Shown: in pieces, positions 13,121 to 26,399 of the stretch
Layout of the letters: every line of letters begins with the position of its first letter
How positions within the stretch are numbered: the stretch's first letter is position 1
NCBI RefSeq assembly: GCF_003473485.1
Contig: NC_053044.1
Coordinates: 37,204,091-37,268,090, forward strand
DNA length: 64,000 bases
DNA from: Medicago truncatula
Taxonomy: Eukaryota; Streptophyta; Magnoliopsida; Fabales; Fabaceae
Direction: 5' to 3'
Made by a program: the position numbers and the translations under genes
Notes under the pieces: generated by a model
Databases searched by the model: none
Told to the model about the DNA's origin: nothing
The model's input: the letters and a program-made list of their open reading frames with translations, nothing else

Positions 13121-16100
13121 CTACCGAAATTTAGGAAAACCCATGGAGTCGGTTTGGAATAGTTCAGCTTCACTTTGAGCCACCTCTGATAAGCAAGATT
13201 TGTTTCCTTTACTGACACCATCATCATTTTGCTTGCCAAACTGGTTTAATATACTTCCACCAGGAGGAACAGATTCTGATATCCCCTGCATGACTGTAGG
13301 AGATGCATATGCATCTGGTGCAATAACATTACTGCATGAAACAATTCCCAGCTGAGGTTTCATGCAACCAGCATCAACATATTTGAGTGCACTGAAGGTT
13401 CCAGCTGATATGTTATTCATATTATCATGAAAAGCAGCAGGGTGCTGATTCCCGGCAACAGTAAATAAATTACTCTCAGAGTTTCTATGCAACAGATTGT
13501 CTGCTGTGAAAATTTGGCCATTCATGGAACTGCTTTTCTGTACACAGCTTCTCGCAACTTCATCTGTTGGAGGAACATGATTAAAATTGTTAGCTGCATA
13601 AAGATCGGTAGTAAAATCAACTACACCAAACACAGATGCATCTTGTGGCCAAGCACCAAAAGAAATATTATTAATGTATCCATTGGGATCCCATGTTCTC
13701 TCATCAATGGATGAACTAGATAAATCATTATAGAAAAAATGTCCCTCAGCAGAGTCCTTCAGCACAGAAGTTTGTGCTACATCCATACTGTGTATAGATG
13801 TATGGTGATGTTCATTCTGGGATGGGGCAAGAGTGCCTTCAGAACTAAACTGAAGTTCACCATTGGTAGAAATATCTTCAATTCCTGACTGATTTCTACT
13901 AGAAATAATTTGTTGATTGTCGTTCTCAACTAGCTTTCCATCATTTTGCTCCATGCCCACCACAGAGCTAAGAAGATGTATATCCTCTAGATTGCTACCA
14001 GCAAACATTTTCTCTTCAGAATTTGGAACCAGCATGCTGCTTTCAGAACCTATTTTCTGAATGTGGTTTTCCACTAATGTGGAGGAAGGCCCAAGCCCAT
14101 TGTCACCAACATGTACCTGCTCATTTCCATAGGGAACAGTTTCACAGTATCCTGTACTTTTATCCTGACTATCAAAATTACTAACACTGCCTTTTATGCA
14201 TGTCACAGCATTTCTTTCATCAGAACAGCGATCAATGCCACGGCCACTATTGGAGATAGGAGCTGTGAAATCCAAAAGAATGCCTGGATTTCGTGCAGTA
14301 TCACTAGCCTTAAGAGCTAACACCAATTTCCGATCAAAATTCAGGTTACTACTGATATTCCTGTTAGAAGCGTTCAGCTTTCTAGTTCCAATTGATGGCG
14401 ACATGGTGGCCTGCTTCACCTGATGAGAACTATGGGCATCAATCTTCGTGCCACCTGAAGGGATTTGACCAACATTCAGCTGCATCATAAAATGAGAAAA
14501 AAATGAAACATGGTCCTTTTGTTATTGGATCAGAAAAATAATAAACTCTGCTGCAAAGGAATATATAGATTACATGCAGCATCAATAGCCACAATGGCAC
14601 CAACCAATTCCTCATTACATACATTATAAACTCTGTCCTCCGAAAGAAAACATCCCGGAACTGAATTTGCACCATTCTTGGTGTCCTTCAGTGGTAGCCC
14701 AACATCAGTTGAATGCTCAGGGACTCTAAAGGCTTCGCTAGTAATATGGCTTTGTTCACAATACATAGCCAGGTCACCATTCAAATTCCCATCAGAAATG
14801 TTTAGATTTCCAGTTCCCATTGATGATGATATGGTTTCCTGCTTCTCATGATGAGAACTTGCATTGCCGTCAATCTTAATGCCACCTGTAGGAACGTGAG
14901 CAACATTCTGCTGCATGTGTAAAAAGAAGAATAAGTGAAACTTGTCGCTTGTGTTATTGGAACAGAAAAATTTTTAAAATTACAACTATTAGCTTACATT
15001 TGCAGATGCCACGTTGATATTACTGGAGAGCTGCTGACTACCATCAGTATAACAAGATTGTAACTGGCCTATGTCTTGAACACCGGACAAAGAAACTAAG
15101 TATGAAGAAACATCCTTGTATGAGTCAAACTGGCGTCCATCAGGGCTGGATGGAATCAAATTAAGGAAATTACATGAGAATGGAACACAAATAATAGTTC
15201 CAAGCAATAATCAATATATGCAATAACTGTGACAAGAAATTTCAGGTTACAGCTTCTACAAAGTAAAATTACAGTACAACTCATTTCTGGTCCCTGCAAG
15301 TCACATACAAATACTTGATAACTTCATTCCTTAAGGATTAATATTAACAATTTATTTTCAAACTTCAAATTCGCAATAATTTTCATCCATCTCATTATTG
15401 TGGTCTTCATGGAAAATGATGAGCTTTGAGCTGAAAAGACGATGCTAGCTAGGGATTTGGTGTTTGAGTGAATAAACAACCAAATTCATTCCCAGGGGAT
15501 AAAATTAACAAAGAATGGATACATTCTGAAAGTTATGAAGATATCGGTGAATACAGGTTTAAGAGAAATTACAGCATTGTAGGAATGGAAACTAAACTAA
15601 CAGAGCACTATAATCTATATAATTCAGAGATCATATGCAAATTGAGATACAAAAGTAGTTCATATCATGTCATCTGTGATAACTTGGATATAGTAGAAAT
15701 CAAAATATGCATGTAATAGATTGAGGTTCATTAATAATAACTAACATAAAAAAAGAGAACAATAATCAGTTACAAACTTCATTTAATAAGGGGAGCCATA
15801 GATGGTATTACAAAAGGAAATCATGGATACTGAAATAGGTGATATGCCCAATGCAGATTAAAGCTTGAACAATTAAAGAACACAGGCTGCAGACAACTTT
15901 CCTAGGAAGGATAAGGGCTGATCAAGGGTTAGCAATGCCAGCCCCTACCTTTTATAAAAATCCAACCCATCTACCTCATACCAAAAAAATAGCAAACACA
16001 AATACTCTGCTCTTTTTTCTACCTACTAGTATTCACATTATACTGCTTAGTAAAATGCAACTTAAAACAAAAGCATTGTGAAAGAAATACACACTGGTAT

Positions 16101-19100
16101 AAACACTCTGTTTTTCCCTTATTATATTGTTCATAAACTGACAGAAAACATAAGCAAAATATTAGAATGTGACCAAGACAACAATATAGTTTCAGCAAAC
16201 AAGGAACATCTTCAATTCTTTTTTTTTCTTAATAAAAGACATTAAATAGAAGCTATGTTGCCATATATGGGAGAAACTTGCTCTATGCTTTTTTATGTTT
16301 TTGATAGAGATCTCTCGATGGTGCCTACTCAAGAATCAAGATTGCTTAATTTAATTTTGTTTGTGTGTATTGTATATTATTCAATTTCAATTAAATTGCT
16401 CTTTCTAAATTCTGTGATCTAATAAGGAACAAAAAAGCAGTTAAGTTTTCACTCCATATCAAGTATCCTTATTACTTCTGTAGTTATTAAACTCGAAATG
16501 ACCGTTTAAACAAGTGAACTTGGTCCTACTTACCAATTATATAGGATATGCATGCAAACAAGTAGATACCAAATTAACACATCCAAGTTTTGAAAAACTT
16601 AATGAACTCGCCGGTCCTCGCTGAACCAATCAAGTTAGTTGAAAAGTGTTGAGTTCCACATCAACTAGAGATATGGCCTTGGCAGTGCTAATAAGGCTTG
16701 GAGAGTCTCCTTACACGACAGTTTCATGGGGTTAATTAGGGCTTAAATCCAGGTTCTAAAAGGATATCAAAGCCTATCTTAGGTCTATACTTATTGGGCC
16801 AAGGTAGTAAATACCACTCACATTATGTTTAAGATGTCCAGTTTTGGCTGAGGGTGGTGTTGAGATGATTGTTATTCCACCAGAATTAATCCACCTTCAG
16901 ATGTTCAATCCTAACTGGGAGGGGTGTGTTGAAAAGTTCTAAGTCAGTTGGAGATATGACACTCAGTAGTGTTTATAACTTATAAGGCTTGGACAGTCTT
17001 CATATAAGTTGGTTTTGATTGTTGAAAACTGTCCATCATCCTAAAGGACTAAACCTCTGCTTTTGGAATGCCATACTAAAATATGCTTCTAAATGTCTCT
17101 CTTCATTCACTTCTCTTCACACAACTCCGAGAGTAGTTACCACTCTCTATCAACAAACAGCATGTTTCATTGTAAATCTTATCTCAAGTAATGCACCAAT
17201 GCCTATCAGTCTATGACATTATAGTAAACAAACAACATAATCTTAAAGTCGATGGAACTTCATAAGGTAAAAGAAAAATGACAACTGACTTCGTTTATCA
17301 ATTATTAATAATGCGCTTAGTTGTATACCAACTTTGTAAACTTGTGTGTTCTGAACTTACAATAGCTAAATGTTCTAATTCTAATAGTTTATGTAACTTA
17401 AATTTACATTTGAAGATTTAATATTTGTTTTATTCAATTTGATTATGCAAGGACTCTTGGTTGAACTAATAAGCCATTGATCCGATGCCCTAGGCTAATG
17501 ATAACCAGTCCAAATATAACTATGGTTACACAATGAAAAACTACCAAAAAGCACACATTATTATTATTGTTATTATTATTAATAATAATAATAAAGGCAT
17601 TAACAATAGAACAAGAAAGTAATAAAATGTTTAACTTTTTGAATTGATTTCCCATATGAATGAACTAATCAATCAAATCATTCATAGTAAAAGGGGAAAC
17701 TTATTCGATTTACAACGTCCAAAGCTAATACTTGCTAGATCCACATTTTTAACATCCCACCAGTTTACCTCTTCAACATCACAATTCACAAAGCGCCAAA
17801 AGACACTGACACCTTCTACCTCCTTAACTATGTCTTAAGTATGTTTTTCACCATACTGTGCATGTCTGATATTTAAGTTAAATCTAGTCTAGTTATAAAC
17901 CTAATACACATAGTACAATTCTTTTTCAATTAAATCAGCTCCACGTCATTATATTTCTCATAATAATCTAATTTCAACTCTATAATCTCTCTCTAAAACT
18001 ACAGATTAGTGCAATCTTTTCATTCACAAATCAAACCTAACTTTAAAGGAAGATAACACTATAAACAGTTCAGGCGGGAAGACCTGAATTCAGATCCAGA
18101 TATCATATCATATGTCAGAGTTTATTGAAACTCAATTATTCACAATCCAACTCTCAAACTACAAAGCACTGCATAACTCTTTACAATTCACAAGCACATA
18201 CACAAAAACAAACTAATCGAAACAGGAAAAGCAATCAATAATTCAATTCAAATTCAAATAAAAGGCGATAAAAAAGGACAATTGAAGGCAATGAGAAAGA
18301 GTATAAACCTTGTGTAACGGCGACAAACCACAGAATTATGCTTTCCTCTCCTCTGCACAATAAGCACAAGCTTCCATCCAGTTGGCAACAAATCACAAAC
18401 AGCATTGGCATCAACAATCCTCCTCTTCTTCCTATCACTCGCCCAAACTCCACCCAAACTCTCCAAAAACACCTTCAATTCCGCCTCAGTATTCATCCCT
18501 TGTGACCTCTTTATCAACTCCTCCATAAACGGATCCCCCGCATCATCCAAAACAGACTCATTCTTCTCCTCAGCAGTAACCACTTCCATATCCGCTTCCA
18601 CCTTTTTCTCAGTATCCGTTTCCATCGCCTCACAGATGGCTAAAAGTCTCCCCGGGACCGGAGTCACATCCCTACTAGGCCGCCCACGCTTCCGCTTCCT
18701 CTGACTGGACTCCACACCATCAATTGAACCGTTCTGAACGGATAAAGGCCTGAATTCAATCTGAAGCGGAACAGCACGGTCATCATTCCCGCCACGAAGC
18801 GCTTCAACACCAAATAAACCCTGGAGAAGATCGATAATCCTTGAATTCTCTTCATCATCAGCAATGCGAGAACTGGAAGAAACAGGAACAACGGGAGCAG
18901 GAACCGGAGCAGAAGAGTTCGGTTTCCGGAGACGAAGACGAGAATACGTCTGTTTCCGGCTACCGGCGCTCTCATTAAAAACGGAACGGTCAATTTTAGG
19001 GATAACGGAATCGTCATCGAAACGACGGTTACGAGCGGTGGAGTTTTTGTCAGCGATATTGTTGAGCTCGAGTTGTGAAAAAAGACGGAGATCAAGAACC

Positions 19101-19171
19101 GGAAGAGTCACGGTGGTTTGTTTGGTGGTTTCCGCCGTAACCGTTGCGGTTTCGTTGATGGTTTCCGCCAT
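13121..19171 (-). CDS. MBD8: Methyl-CpG-binding-domain protein, MBD8 type
   Basis: Predicted about 885 aa, four coding exons: 19171-18309, 15145-14998, 14910-14623 and 14479-13121. The N terminus has the DLRLFSQLELN motif typical of MBD8-like proteins. An AT-hook (KRGRPSR, residues 161-167) and a DNA-binding MBD-like domain (about 258-308, GWKLVLIVQRR to SPDGRQFDSY) follow; the domain is split by the 3.2-kb intron 1. The long Ser/Asn-rich C-terminal part is probably disordered. Exons 3 and 4 start with similar blocks (NVAHVPTGGIKID and NVGQIPSGGTKID), showing an internal duplication. The role is chromatin binding in the nucleus; methyl-DNA binding of this class is uncertain. The donor of exon 3 was chosen for its strong GTATGT; a readthrough form would end early. 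A 3' UTR exon may lie near 12000-12300. Confidence 0.85.
16640..17035. repeat. LTR-like fossil repeat in MBD8 intron 1
   Basis: Two related segments (about 16640-16790 and 16930-17035) share the phrases 'gttgagttccacatc', 'gagatatg' and 'ataaggcttgga', which recall short LTRs of plant retroelements. It is old, broken and without coding parts; the family is not certain. Confidence 0.4.
17558..17594. repeat. (TTA)n/(AAT)n microsatellite
   Basis: TTA repeats pass into AAT repeats around 17580, giving a self-complementary run inside MBD8 intron 1. Confidence 0.85.
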
Positions 19172-19888
19172 AACTGAATCTCGAATTGAGGGAAAAAAAT
19201 AAGAGAAGAGAATTGAAATGGTGCAGAGTGTGTTAAGTTTCTTCTCTTCTAAATAGCCTTCAACTATTCAATATTTTTTTATTATTAATAAAATTGAAAA
19301 TATTAAAATGGAAATTTTTTTATGATTTTCAAAATAAGGATTTTTTTTTTTTTTTTGGATAAATACAACGTTTGGGATTTTGGAAATTAAATGAGTATTT
19401 CTAATTTCTATACATTGAATCAATATCAAGTTTAGACAACGTTTTGGGTAAAAGAAATATTTTTTTAATCATTGTGAATAAAAGAAAATTAAAAGTTTTT
19501 GACTCAAGAATAATTAAAAAAAATCTTAGGAGTGGGGTTCATGAACGAAATCCTTAGTTTCCTAACTAGTATTTGGTGAAAAAGGATATTCTTTCAACAA
19601 AAAAAAAAAAAAAAAAATAATTTGGTGAAAAGGGATATTTAATTGTGGTTTTCTATTTATTTAATATTAGAGGAAAAAACATATTTTCCATAGAATTGAA
19701 GACTATTTTGGTCAAAAAAAAAGAATAAGTTAAAGAATATAAAATTTTGGTCAAATAAATAAAAATTAAAAGAATGAAAAATTATAAAATTTAAAAATAA
19801 ATAAAGGTAACATGTATTTAAAAATAATTGTGGTCAAAAAATATTTGAAAATACCGTTGATTCATTGAACTCAATTACAATATGATAA
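19172..19888. promoter_or_regulatory. 5' flank of the MBD8 gene
   Basis: Minus-strand promoter and 5' UTR of MBD8 should lie here. The sequence is very AT-rich, with an A run at 19600-19617. No specific element can be named. Confidence 0.35.
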
Positions 19889-19902
19889 TATGTATCATTT
19901 TA

Positions 19903-19990
19903 GTGTCCCCGTGAGCTTAGCTCAATTGATATGGACAATGCATAAAATATGCAAGGTCTGGGGTTCAAACCCCAGCCACTTTCAAAAAAA
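19903..19990 (+). mobile_element. tRNA-derived SINE, 88 bp
   Basis: An A-box-like GAGCTTAGCTCAATTGATAT and a B-box-like GGTTCAAACCCC are followed by an A-rich tail. The 14-bp target TATGTATCATTTTA flanks it perfectly (19889-19902 and 19991-20004). It is a very short SINE made almost only of the tRNA-like head. The intact duplication suggests a recent insertion. Confidence 0.85.
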
Positions 19991-20004
19991 TATGTATCAT
20001 TTTA

Positions 20005-21949
20005 CTTGTACCAAAAAATATATGTTATTTTGCATTGTTCAAAAAACCAATGCTCTCTAAAAAAAAATATTCAATCTTATGAATGATATTTAAAAAAATA
20101 AGAGTCCAAAAATACAATCATATAGGAAAACAAGGTTCGAGTCTTTGTTGAAACAATTATTTATAGACGTCAAGATTTTGGATCATCACAACTTATTCTC
20201 CTTATAGTTGAAGTACCAAGACAAAAAGCACAAGTTACAATGTATAATTAAAAATAATAATAAATTGTTGAAGAATCTTTTTACAAACATGTTTAGAACA
20301 TTATAAAAAGTTCATCCGCTAAAAAATGTGTTCAAAATTTAATTTTAAGTCCAATTTTTTCTTACTTTTATCTTATATTTTTTACGTATAAAAAAATTCA
20401 TATTTGTTTCATTGAATGCAAGAAGAAAAACTTACTTTCCTCAATGATCTTTCTATAATATTCTAAACATGTCTTAAAAAAATAACAAAAAATAAAATAA
20501 AATTTTATCGATAATTGAATAACTAGCAGGGATAAAAATTGTACGTTGAGGTATTTTATAGGAACACAAACATGTCGTCTTTTATGATGATAAAAAACTA
20601 AAGTTGATGACTTTTTAAGGTGTAAAAAGTTCTTTAGCTGAGTTTTTTTTTTATATAAGATATGGCAAAGTCATCATAAACTCACGCACATAAAGTAGAG
20701 GTAGTAGAGGTACCAGGGTTCGAACTCAGTCATGACGTCCAGCGTAACAATTTCGGCATTTGTGTCAGCTGAGTTAGGACTTATGGAACATTTAACTAAG
20801 TTTTTTAATAAATTAGTATCGACATAGTGATAAATAGAGGTACCGGGGTTTGAACCCAGTCATGACATCCGACCTAACAATTTCGGCATTTGTGTCAGCT
20901 GAGTTAGGACTTATGGGACATTTAACTGATTTTTTTAATAAAATAGTATAGATATAGTGATATTAATTATACAAATACACTAATTCATTCTTTGATCATT
21001 TTCTTTCTTATTTTTTATTTATTTTGTTGTTGTTCTAGTGGCCAATGTACTAAAGTAAACACACATAGGGAGGAGAAATATGGTAATCTAATTTTATTTT
21101 ATTTTTGAGAAATGGTGATCTAAATTTAAACTTTGGTTTCTACATAAAATTTATTCATTGTCAGATCATTATATATGTTGTAACAACAAGGACGAATATG
21201 TTAGTTAATATTTCTAAAGAATATAATTTTTTCAAATTTATAATTTCTTAACATAAAATATAACTATTTACATAAAAAAAAAATAACTATAATGGTTCAA
21301 TAAGTTTTTTGTCCCTATAAAATTATCAACTTTTGTTTTTTCATCTTTATAAAAAAAAAAAAAAAAAAAAAAGCTACATGTTTGCATCTCGGTAAGATTT
21401 TCAAGTTCGTGATTTTATTCTGTGTTAAATTCAACTCTATTTGGTTTAGTTTTCCTTAAACTTTTAAAATTTTGAATGATAATTTGCAATACCAAAAGTT
21501 TATGATAAAAGTAATAAAAATTTGGACCTAAAAATCGTTGTTTGAACTTATTTTTTCTGCAAAGAAACTTTTTATAGTATTCTAAACATATACGCGAAAA
21601 AACATTTAAAATTTAAGGATAATTAAATAAATTCGAATTTAACTGAGACTAAAAATGCATGTTGGTAAATTGTATATCGACAACAACATGCCATTTTTTT
21701 ATGAGTACGAACAACGAAAGTGGATAATTTTGTAGAGACAAAAATCTTATTTAATCCTAATAATAATAACAATGATAATTTTATTGTCAAATATTACTGT
21801 ATTTATTTTTTTAAAACAAATGGGAAGCAAAGTGCATGGCCCTACAAATGTATTAAAGACAAAAAAAAAAAAAAAAAAAAAAAAAGGACAACAAAGAGAG
21901 GAGCCAAACCAAAACCTTCTTAAGGTTGATCAAATGAAGAAAAAATAGG
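20005..21949. other. AT-rich spacer with poly(A) runs
   Basis: Apart from the 130-bp tandem repeat at 20705-20964, this holds low-complexity AT sequence and long A runs near 21350-21372 and 21859-21884. No gene was seen. Confidence 0.5.
20705..20964. repeat. Tandem pair of 130-bp tRNA-like units
   Basis: Units at 20705-20834 and 20835-20964 are head to tail and clearly similar throughout. On the minus strand each carries CTAACTCAGCTGACA (A-box-like) and a GGTTCGAACCC-like B box, so the unit is probably SINE-derived, later duplicated in place. Confidence 0.7.
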
Positions 21950-23100
21950 GAAGACCTAAGATATTTCTAGTATAATCTTCCCCGATACAATGACAAACAT
22001 CAAGCCATGAAGTATTAGCAATAACAATCACACCCTAGCTAGTTGCCCATTTTGTCTACACAATGATATATTCTATGTAAATATGAGTCAATAAGAAATT
22101 CATGGATGATTTTAGAACGATGCAATTATTTATTTGTTTCTTAGGATCCGACGCACAAAAGATTCTTTCTTCTTTCTTAGGATCCGACACACAATAGATT
22201 CTTTCTTCTAGGCTAAGACAACAAGCTTCGAGTCACACTCTAGCTAAAAGATTTATCCAACCCTTTGAATAAGCAATTTGAATGGCAACAATGACTCCAC
22301 GGACCACGAAGCTTAGATTTGAGGGTGTAATTAACATCCAGGTTAACTTCAAAACAACGAAGATTAGAGGCATTGTGGTCTCTGAATAGGTCACCACAGT
22401 GCGTCTAAGCTAGGGTGTCCACTGTTGCACCGTTTGTGTTACATTTAACCTAATTTGACATGGAAAGTTGCCAAACAACCTCCATAATGATAGGAGATTT
22501 AGGAGGGTGAACTTTGATGTTGAAAGATTTTAAAATAGCCAAATTCTCATCTTAGTATCATTGCCAGAAAGACCAGTGTTTGAAATAATCAATGAGGTTG
22601 GAGTTCTCCAATTAATTTTCATGTTTTGAAACCTAGTATGGTTTCTGTAGTACCGTATAATATTAAGAATATTGATGACGGAAGCAATGATGGCCGACTT
22701 ACATTGAGGTGTCCATTTTTTATTGAAGACCTCCAAGATATCCAAAAAAGAGTCAAAATCAATTTGAGAGTTAATGGTATTTGCAATCTAGTTCCAAACA
22801 GAGGGTGCAAAGGGCGTCTATGGAGGAGATGATCAGAGTTCTTAGCTTGATTGAACCAACGGGACCAAACAGATGGCAACATACCGTCGAAGATTCTCCA
22901 TACCCCATGATAGATTTTCAAGAAGGGAATCAACATTTTGATTAGTAGATGCACAAAAGAGATATGCATTCTTGAAGGAAAGATCACCACATAACATGTG
23001 CTCCCAAAATAATAGGTATTCCTTGTGGTCTAAAGGAATTATAACTCTACTGACAGATTGAAGAAGGTTAGGATAAAAGTCAATCAAGTTTTATGGAATT
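21950..23100 (-). mobile_element. L1-type LINE remnant (3' part)
   Basis: Minus-strand translation across frames shows the reverse-transcriptase C-terminal zinc-binding region (SGDLSFKNAYLF-like at about 23000) and an RNase H-like part (VKCNTNGA at about 22450; THIYIEGNHCAD-like at about 22090). Many stops and frameshifts make it a long-dead copy. The 5' part is missing. Confidence 0.65.
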
Positions 23101-23456
23101 CATCAGTGTTTGATATAATCTATTGTTTCTTTGGGCTCTACTTCTAAGGAAGTCGGTGATGGGGTTCTTGGTATTAGGTATCATGGAAAAAATGAATGAA
23201 GCTTTCCTTATGAAAATGTTATGGAACATGATAAATAAACTCGATGATATTTGGTGCAAGGTCATTTATAGTAAGTATGGTAGAAATAATGATCTTCAAG
23301 TTGCCATTACTTCTCAGCCTTACAACTCGCCCTATTAGCTGGTATATGGGACAAATTTCAAAGACATGCAATTTGGCAGGTGGGAGATGATCAATGAATA
23401 AAATATTGGCTTGATAATTAGACGTCCAACGATCACTCTCCCATAAATCTTTATAT
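23101..23456 (+). mobile_element. LINE remnant, left part (split by Harbinger element)
   Basis: Plus-strand reading gives MNEAFLMKMLWNMIN and WCKVIYSKYGRNNDL, which are typical of plant L1-like LINEs between the RT domain and its zinc-binding tail. The sequence resumes beyond 26926. It lies head to head with the minus-strand LINE remnant on its left. Confidence 0.65.
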
Positions 23457-23869
23457 TAGGACCATCCCCAATGGTTTATACCATTCAACACCTATTTTTT
23501 CAATTTCCAACACTCCACATCATTTTCTCTCTTTTACTCAACACTCATTCAACTTTTACCTTCTCCAATGGTTTTTCATTCAACACTCTATCCCACCATT
23601 TTTTATTTTTTTTATTCTTATTTAATTTTTGTTTTTATAATTACATAAAATTATCGATTATAATTAAATTAAAATAATACAATTAATTATTTATTTTTTT
23701 TAGTATTTTTGGAAAAACAAAATTTTGTAAAATAATTTATTTTTATTTTCTTAATTTAAAATGCAAGTACAACAAACTAAGCACGCGGCACACAAATAAC
23801 TTAAAATGCAATACAAAAAACTAAGCATACAACACACAAGTAATTTATTTAGTACGATACAAATCATCT

Positions 23870-25143
23870 TCAACCACGATACATTCCAAACTTTGTCCAT
23901 ATCTGTTTCACTAGATCTGCTTGCAATTCGTGATGAACATCTGGATCACGCAACTCGGATCTAGCACGCACATGATTTGCAAATGTTGGTAACACCTCGG
24001 TCGAGTATGGTTGCGGTGTACTAGATCCACTTCCCCCAGGTTGCTCAAAATCGGTCCAACGTTGAGCATATGTATCTCGTTCATCCTCAACAATCATATT
24101 ATGTAATATGATGCATGACCTCATGATGATACCCAAATCGGCTATGTCCCACAAGCGAGCTGGTTCACGGATGATTTTAAATCGAGCTTGAAGCACTCCA
24201 AAAGCACGTTCGATGTCTTTCCGACATCCCTCTTGATGTTTTGCAAATAACTTATCGGGTTCACTTTGAGGAAGTCTAATTGATTTGACAAAAGTTGGAT
24301 AAGAAGGGTAGATACCATCAGCTAGATAGTATGTCTAGGGACGTTGATTCACAAAGTAATTCACCCTTGGAGCCTTTCTCTGTTCCACATCATCAAACAC
24401 TGGTGACCGGTCTAGAACGTTTATATCGTTCAACGTTCCCGGACATCCAAAAGAGGCATGCCAGATCCATAGATCATGAGATGCAACTGCTTCAAGAATA
24501 ACTGTGGTGGTTCCCTTATCCCCCCTGGTAAATTGACCTTCCCATGCTTTAGGACAATTTTTCCACTCCCAGTGCATGCAGTTAATACTCCCGATCATCC
24601 CTGGGAACCCCCGCATTTCACTAACATGTAGTATTCTTTGCAGGTCATCTTGGGTTGGTGCTCTCAATTACACTTGCTCATACAGTCGTATGATTCCTTT
24701 GCAGAATCTAAGTAAGCACTCCAATGTTGTACTACTTCCTATTTTGATGTATTCATCGACCGCATCTGCTGCCACACCATATGCTAACATTCGCATTGAT
24801 GTGGTACATTTTGCTAACGGTGATATACCTTCTTTATTGGCTGCATCAATTCGTTGGGTGAAGTAGTTATCACTACTTGAAAATCTCCAACGATTCGAAG
24901 AAAAACGTATTTTTGCATCCGGTACCGACGACGAAACATTGCATCGTCGTATGTAGGCTCATTGGCAAAGTAGTCGTTAATTAGTCTTTGGTTTTCCGCT
25001 GCATGATCTCTATTGAAATATTTTCTAGTACGAGATGCACTACCTTCCTCTAGTTTTTTTCGACGCTGAATAAATCGGTTGACGATATAAGTGTCTTCAA
25101 CATCACGTTTTTGGAAGTAGGCTTCGATATCAAAAGGGTCCAT
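23870..25143 (-). pseudogene. Harbinger DDE transposase (ALP1-like), damaged
   Basis: Reading starts at 25143 (MDPFDIEAYFQKRD) and ends FGMYRG at 23870. The HTH-like N-terminal region, GSINCMHWEWKNCP, PGTLNDINVLDRSP and KDIERAFGVLQ blocks mark the nuclease of plant Harbinger transposases. The first acidic residue of the DDE triad, normally GSIDC, is Asn here. A frameshift near 24880 and stops near 24667 and 24335 also break the frame. It is therefore probably inactive; the damage is light. ALP1, a host protein, came from this family. Confidence 0.85.
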
Positions 25144-25562
25144 TGATAATTTTTTTGGAAGTAGATATGAATGAGATTTGTGAAATTGGAAGTAGATATG
25201 AATAGGATTTGTGAAATTGGAAGTAGATATGAATGAGATTTCTGAAATTGGAAGTGGATATGAGTCCCTATATATAAGTACATTGTGTGGTGGACAATGA
25301 CGGATTCGAAATAAGTTATTGTAGGTGAAATAATGGCCACATGGTGGACATAATTATTAAAGCAAATAGTAGGTGAAATAATGGGCACACAGTGGGCATA
25401 ATTATTAAAGCAAATAGTATGTGAAATAAGTCACGGGGGACTAGACAACACTAGGGACTATCACTGAGGATTAGACAACACTGAAACAATTATTAAAGCA
25501 AACACTGGGGACTAGACAACACTGACAATTTTGACCGAATACAAACAATTATTTGATTGAAA

Positions 25563-26399
25563 TTAATTTCCAAAAAGCTCACGCTCCAAGTTTTCCAACA
25601 CCTCTTTTTTCCGGTCATCGAGATGCTCTTCGGAACTTAACTTTACATACAATTTCATTTTCTTCAATCTGTTTTTCTCCTGTTGCACCATGGTGTACTC
25701 TTTCAATTGTTCAATATCTTGCACCTTGATTTCTTTGAATTCAACCCACTCTTTTTCCACCACCTCCAAGGAAGCGTCCTTGGTTTTCTTTTTACCTTTT
25801 TTTTTAGCTGCCTCCCTACCCATTGGACGAGCACTAGATCCTACAGAGTCCTCGTGAGATCTCTTAGATCCACTACTTTCTGACCCAACATTTCCTCCCA
25901 TTTGACTATCATAACGTGGTTGATCACGGAGAGCGTGTCATTCTTCCTTTAAAGTAAATTGAATATTCTTCCCACATGCAAATAATTCCTGCGCTTTTGC
26001 CAAAACATCATCTTCTGACCAACCGCTTCCTTGCAAACGCTTAGCGCTTTCATAACGCTTAGCAACTGCCATGCTACCAGGAGTTATTTGTGTTGAAAAT
26101 TCAGGATATTGAGTTGCACCAACACTGAGAAAATTTTCATTCTCCATTGGCATATAACCATTAAACGGGGGTGTTTGAGATGGATATCTCATCATAGATC
26201 CATAATATGCATGAAAGTTTGGAACAGAGGATGATTGGTTGAAATTTGGTGCAAAACCAAAATTAGGTACGTTTTGAGGTATGTTTTGAGGATGTTGGTT
26301 GAAAAATTGATATGGATTTGGATAATTGTTGGGATTTTCGTAGTTAAATGGGTAATTAGAAAATTTTTGGGTGTTGAAATGGTTATTATTGGGATCCAT
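25563..26399 (-). pseudogene. Harbinger ORF1 Myb/SANT-like protein, one stop
   Basis: About 279 codons from 26399 to 25563 with one in-frame stop at 25935-25937, where a Trp codon is expected (KEE then HALRDQPRYD). The N-terminal part is rich in Asn, Pro and Phe. The middle has GSGWSEDDVLAKAQELF, part of the DNA-binding helix region. The C-terminal part is charged and coiled (EWVEFKEIKVQDIEQLKEY). Such ORF1 proteins act with the transposase in DNA binding and nuclear transport. Confidence 0.75.

Noticed and set aside
18405-19202. Frames of 99 to 143 codons opposite or overlapping MBD8 exon 1
   Set aside because: Shadows of the MBD8 coding sequence.
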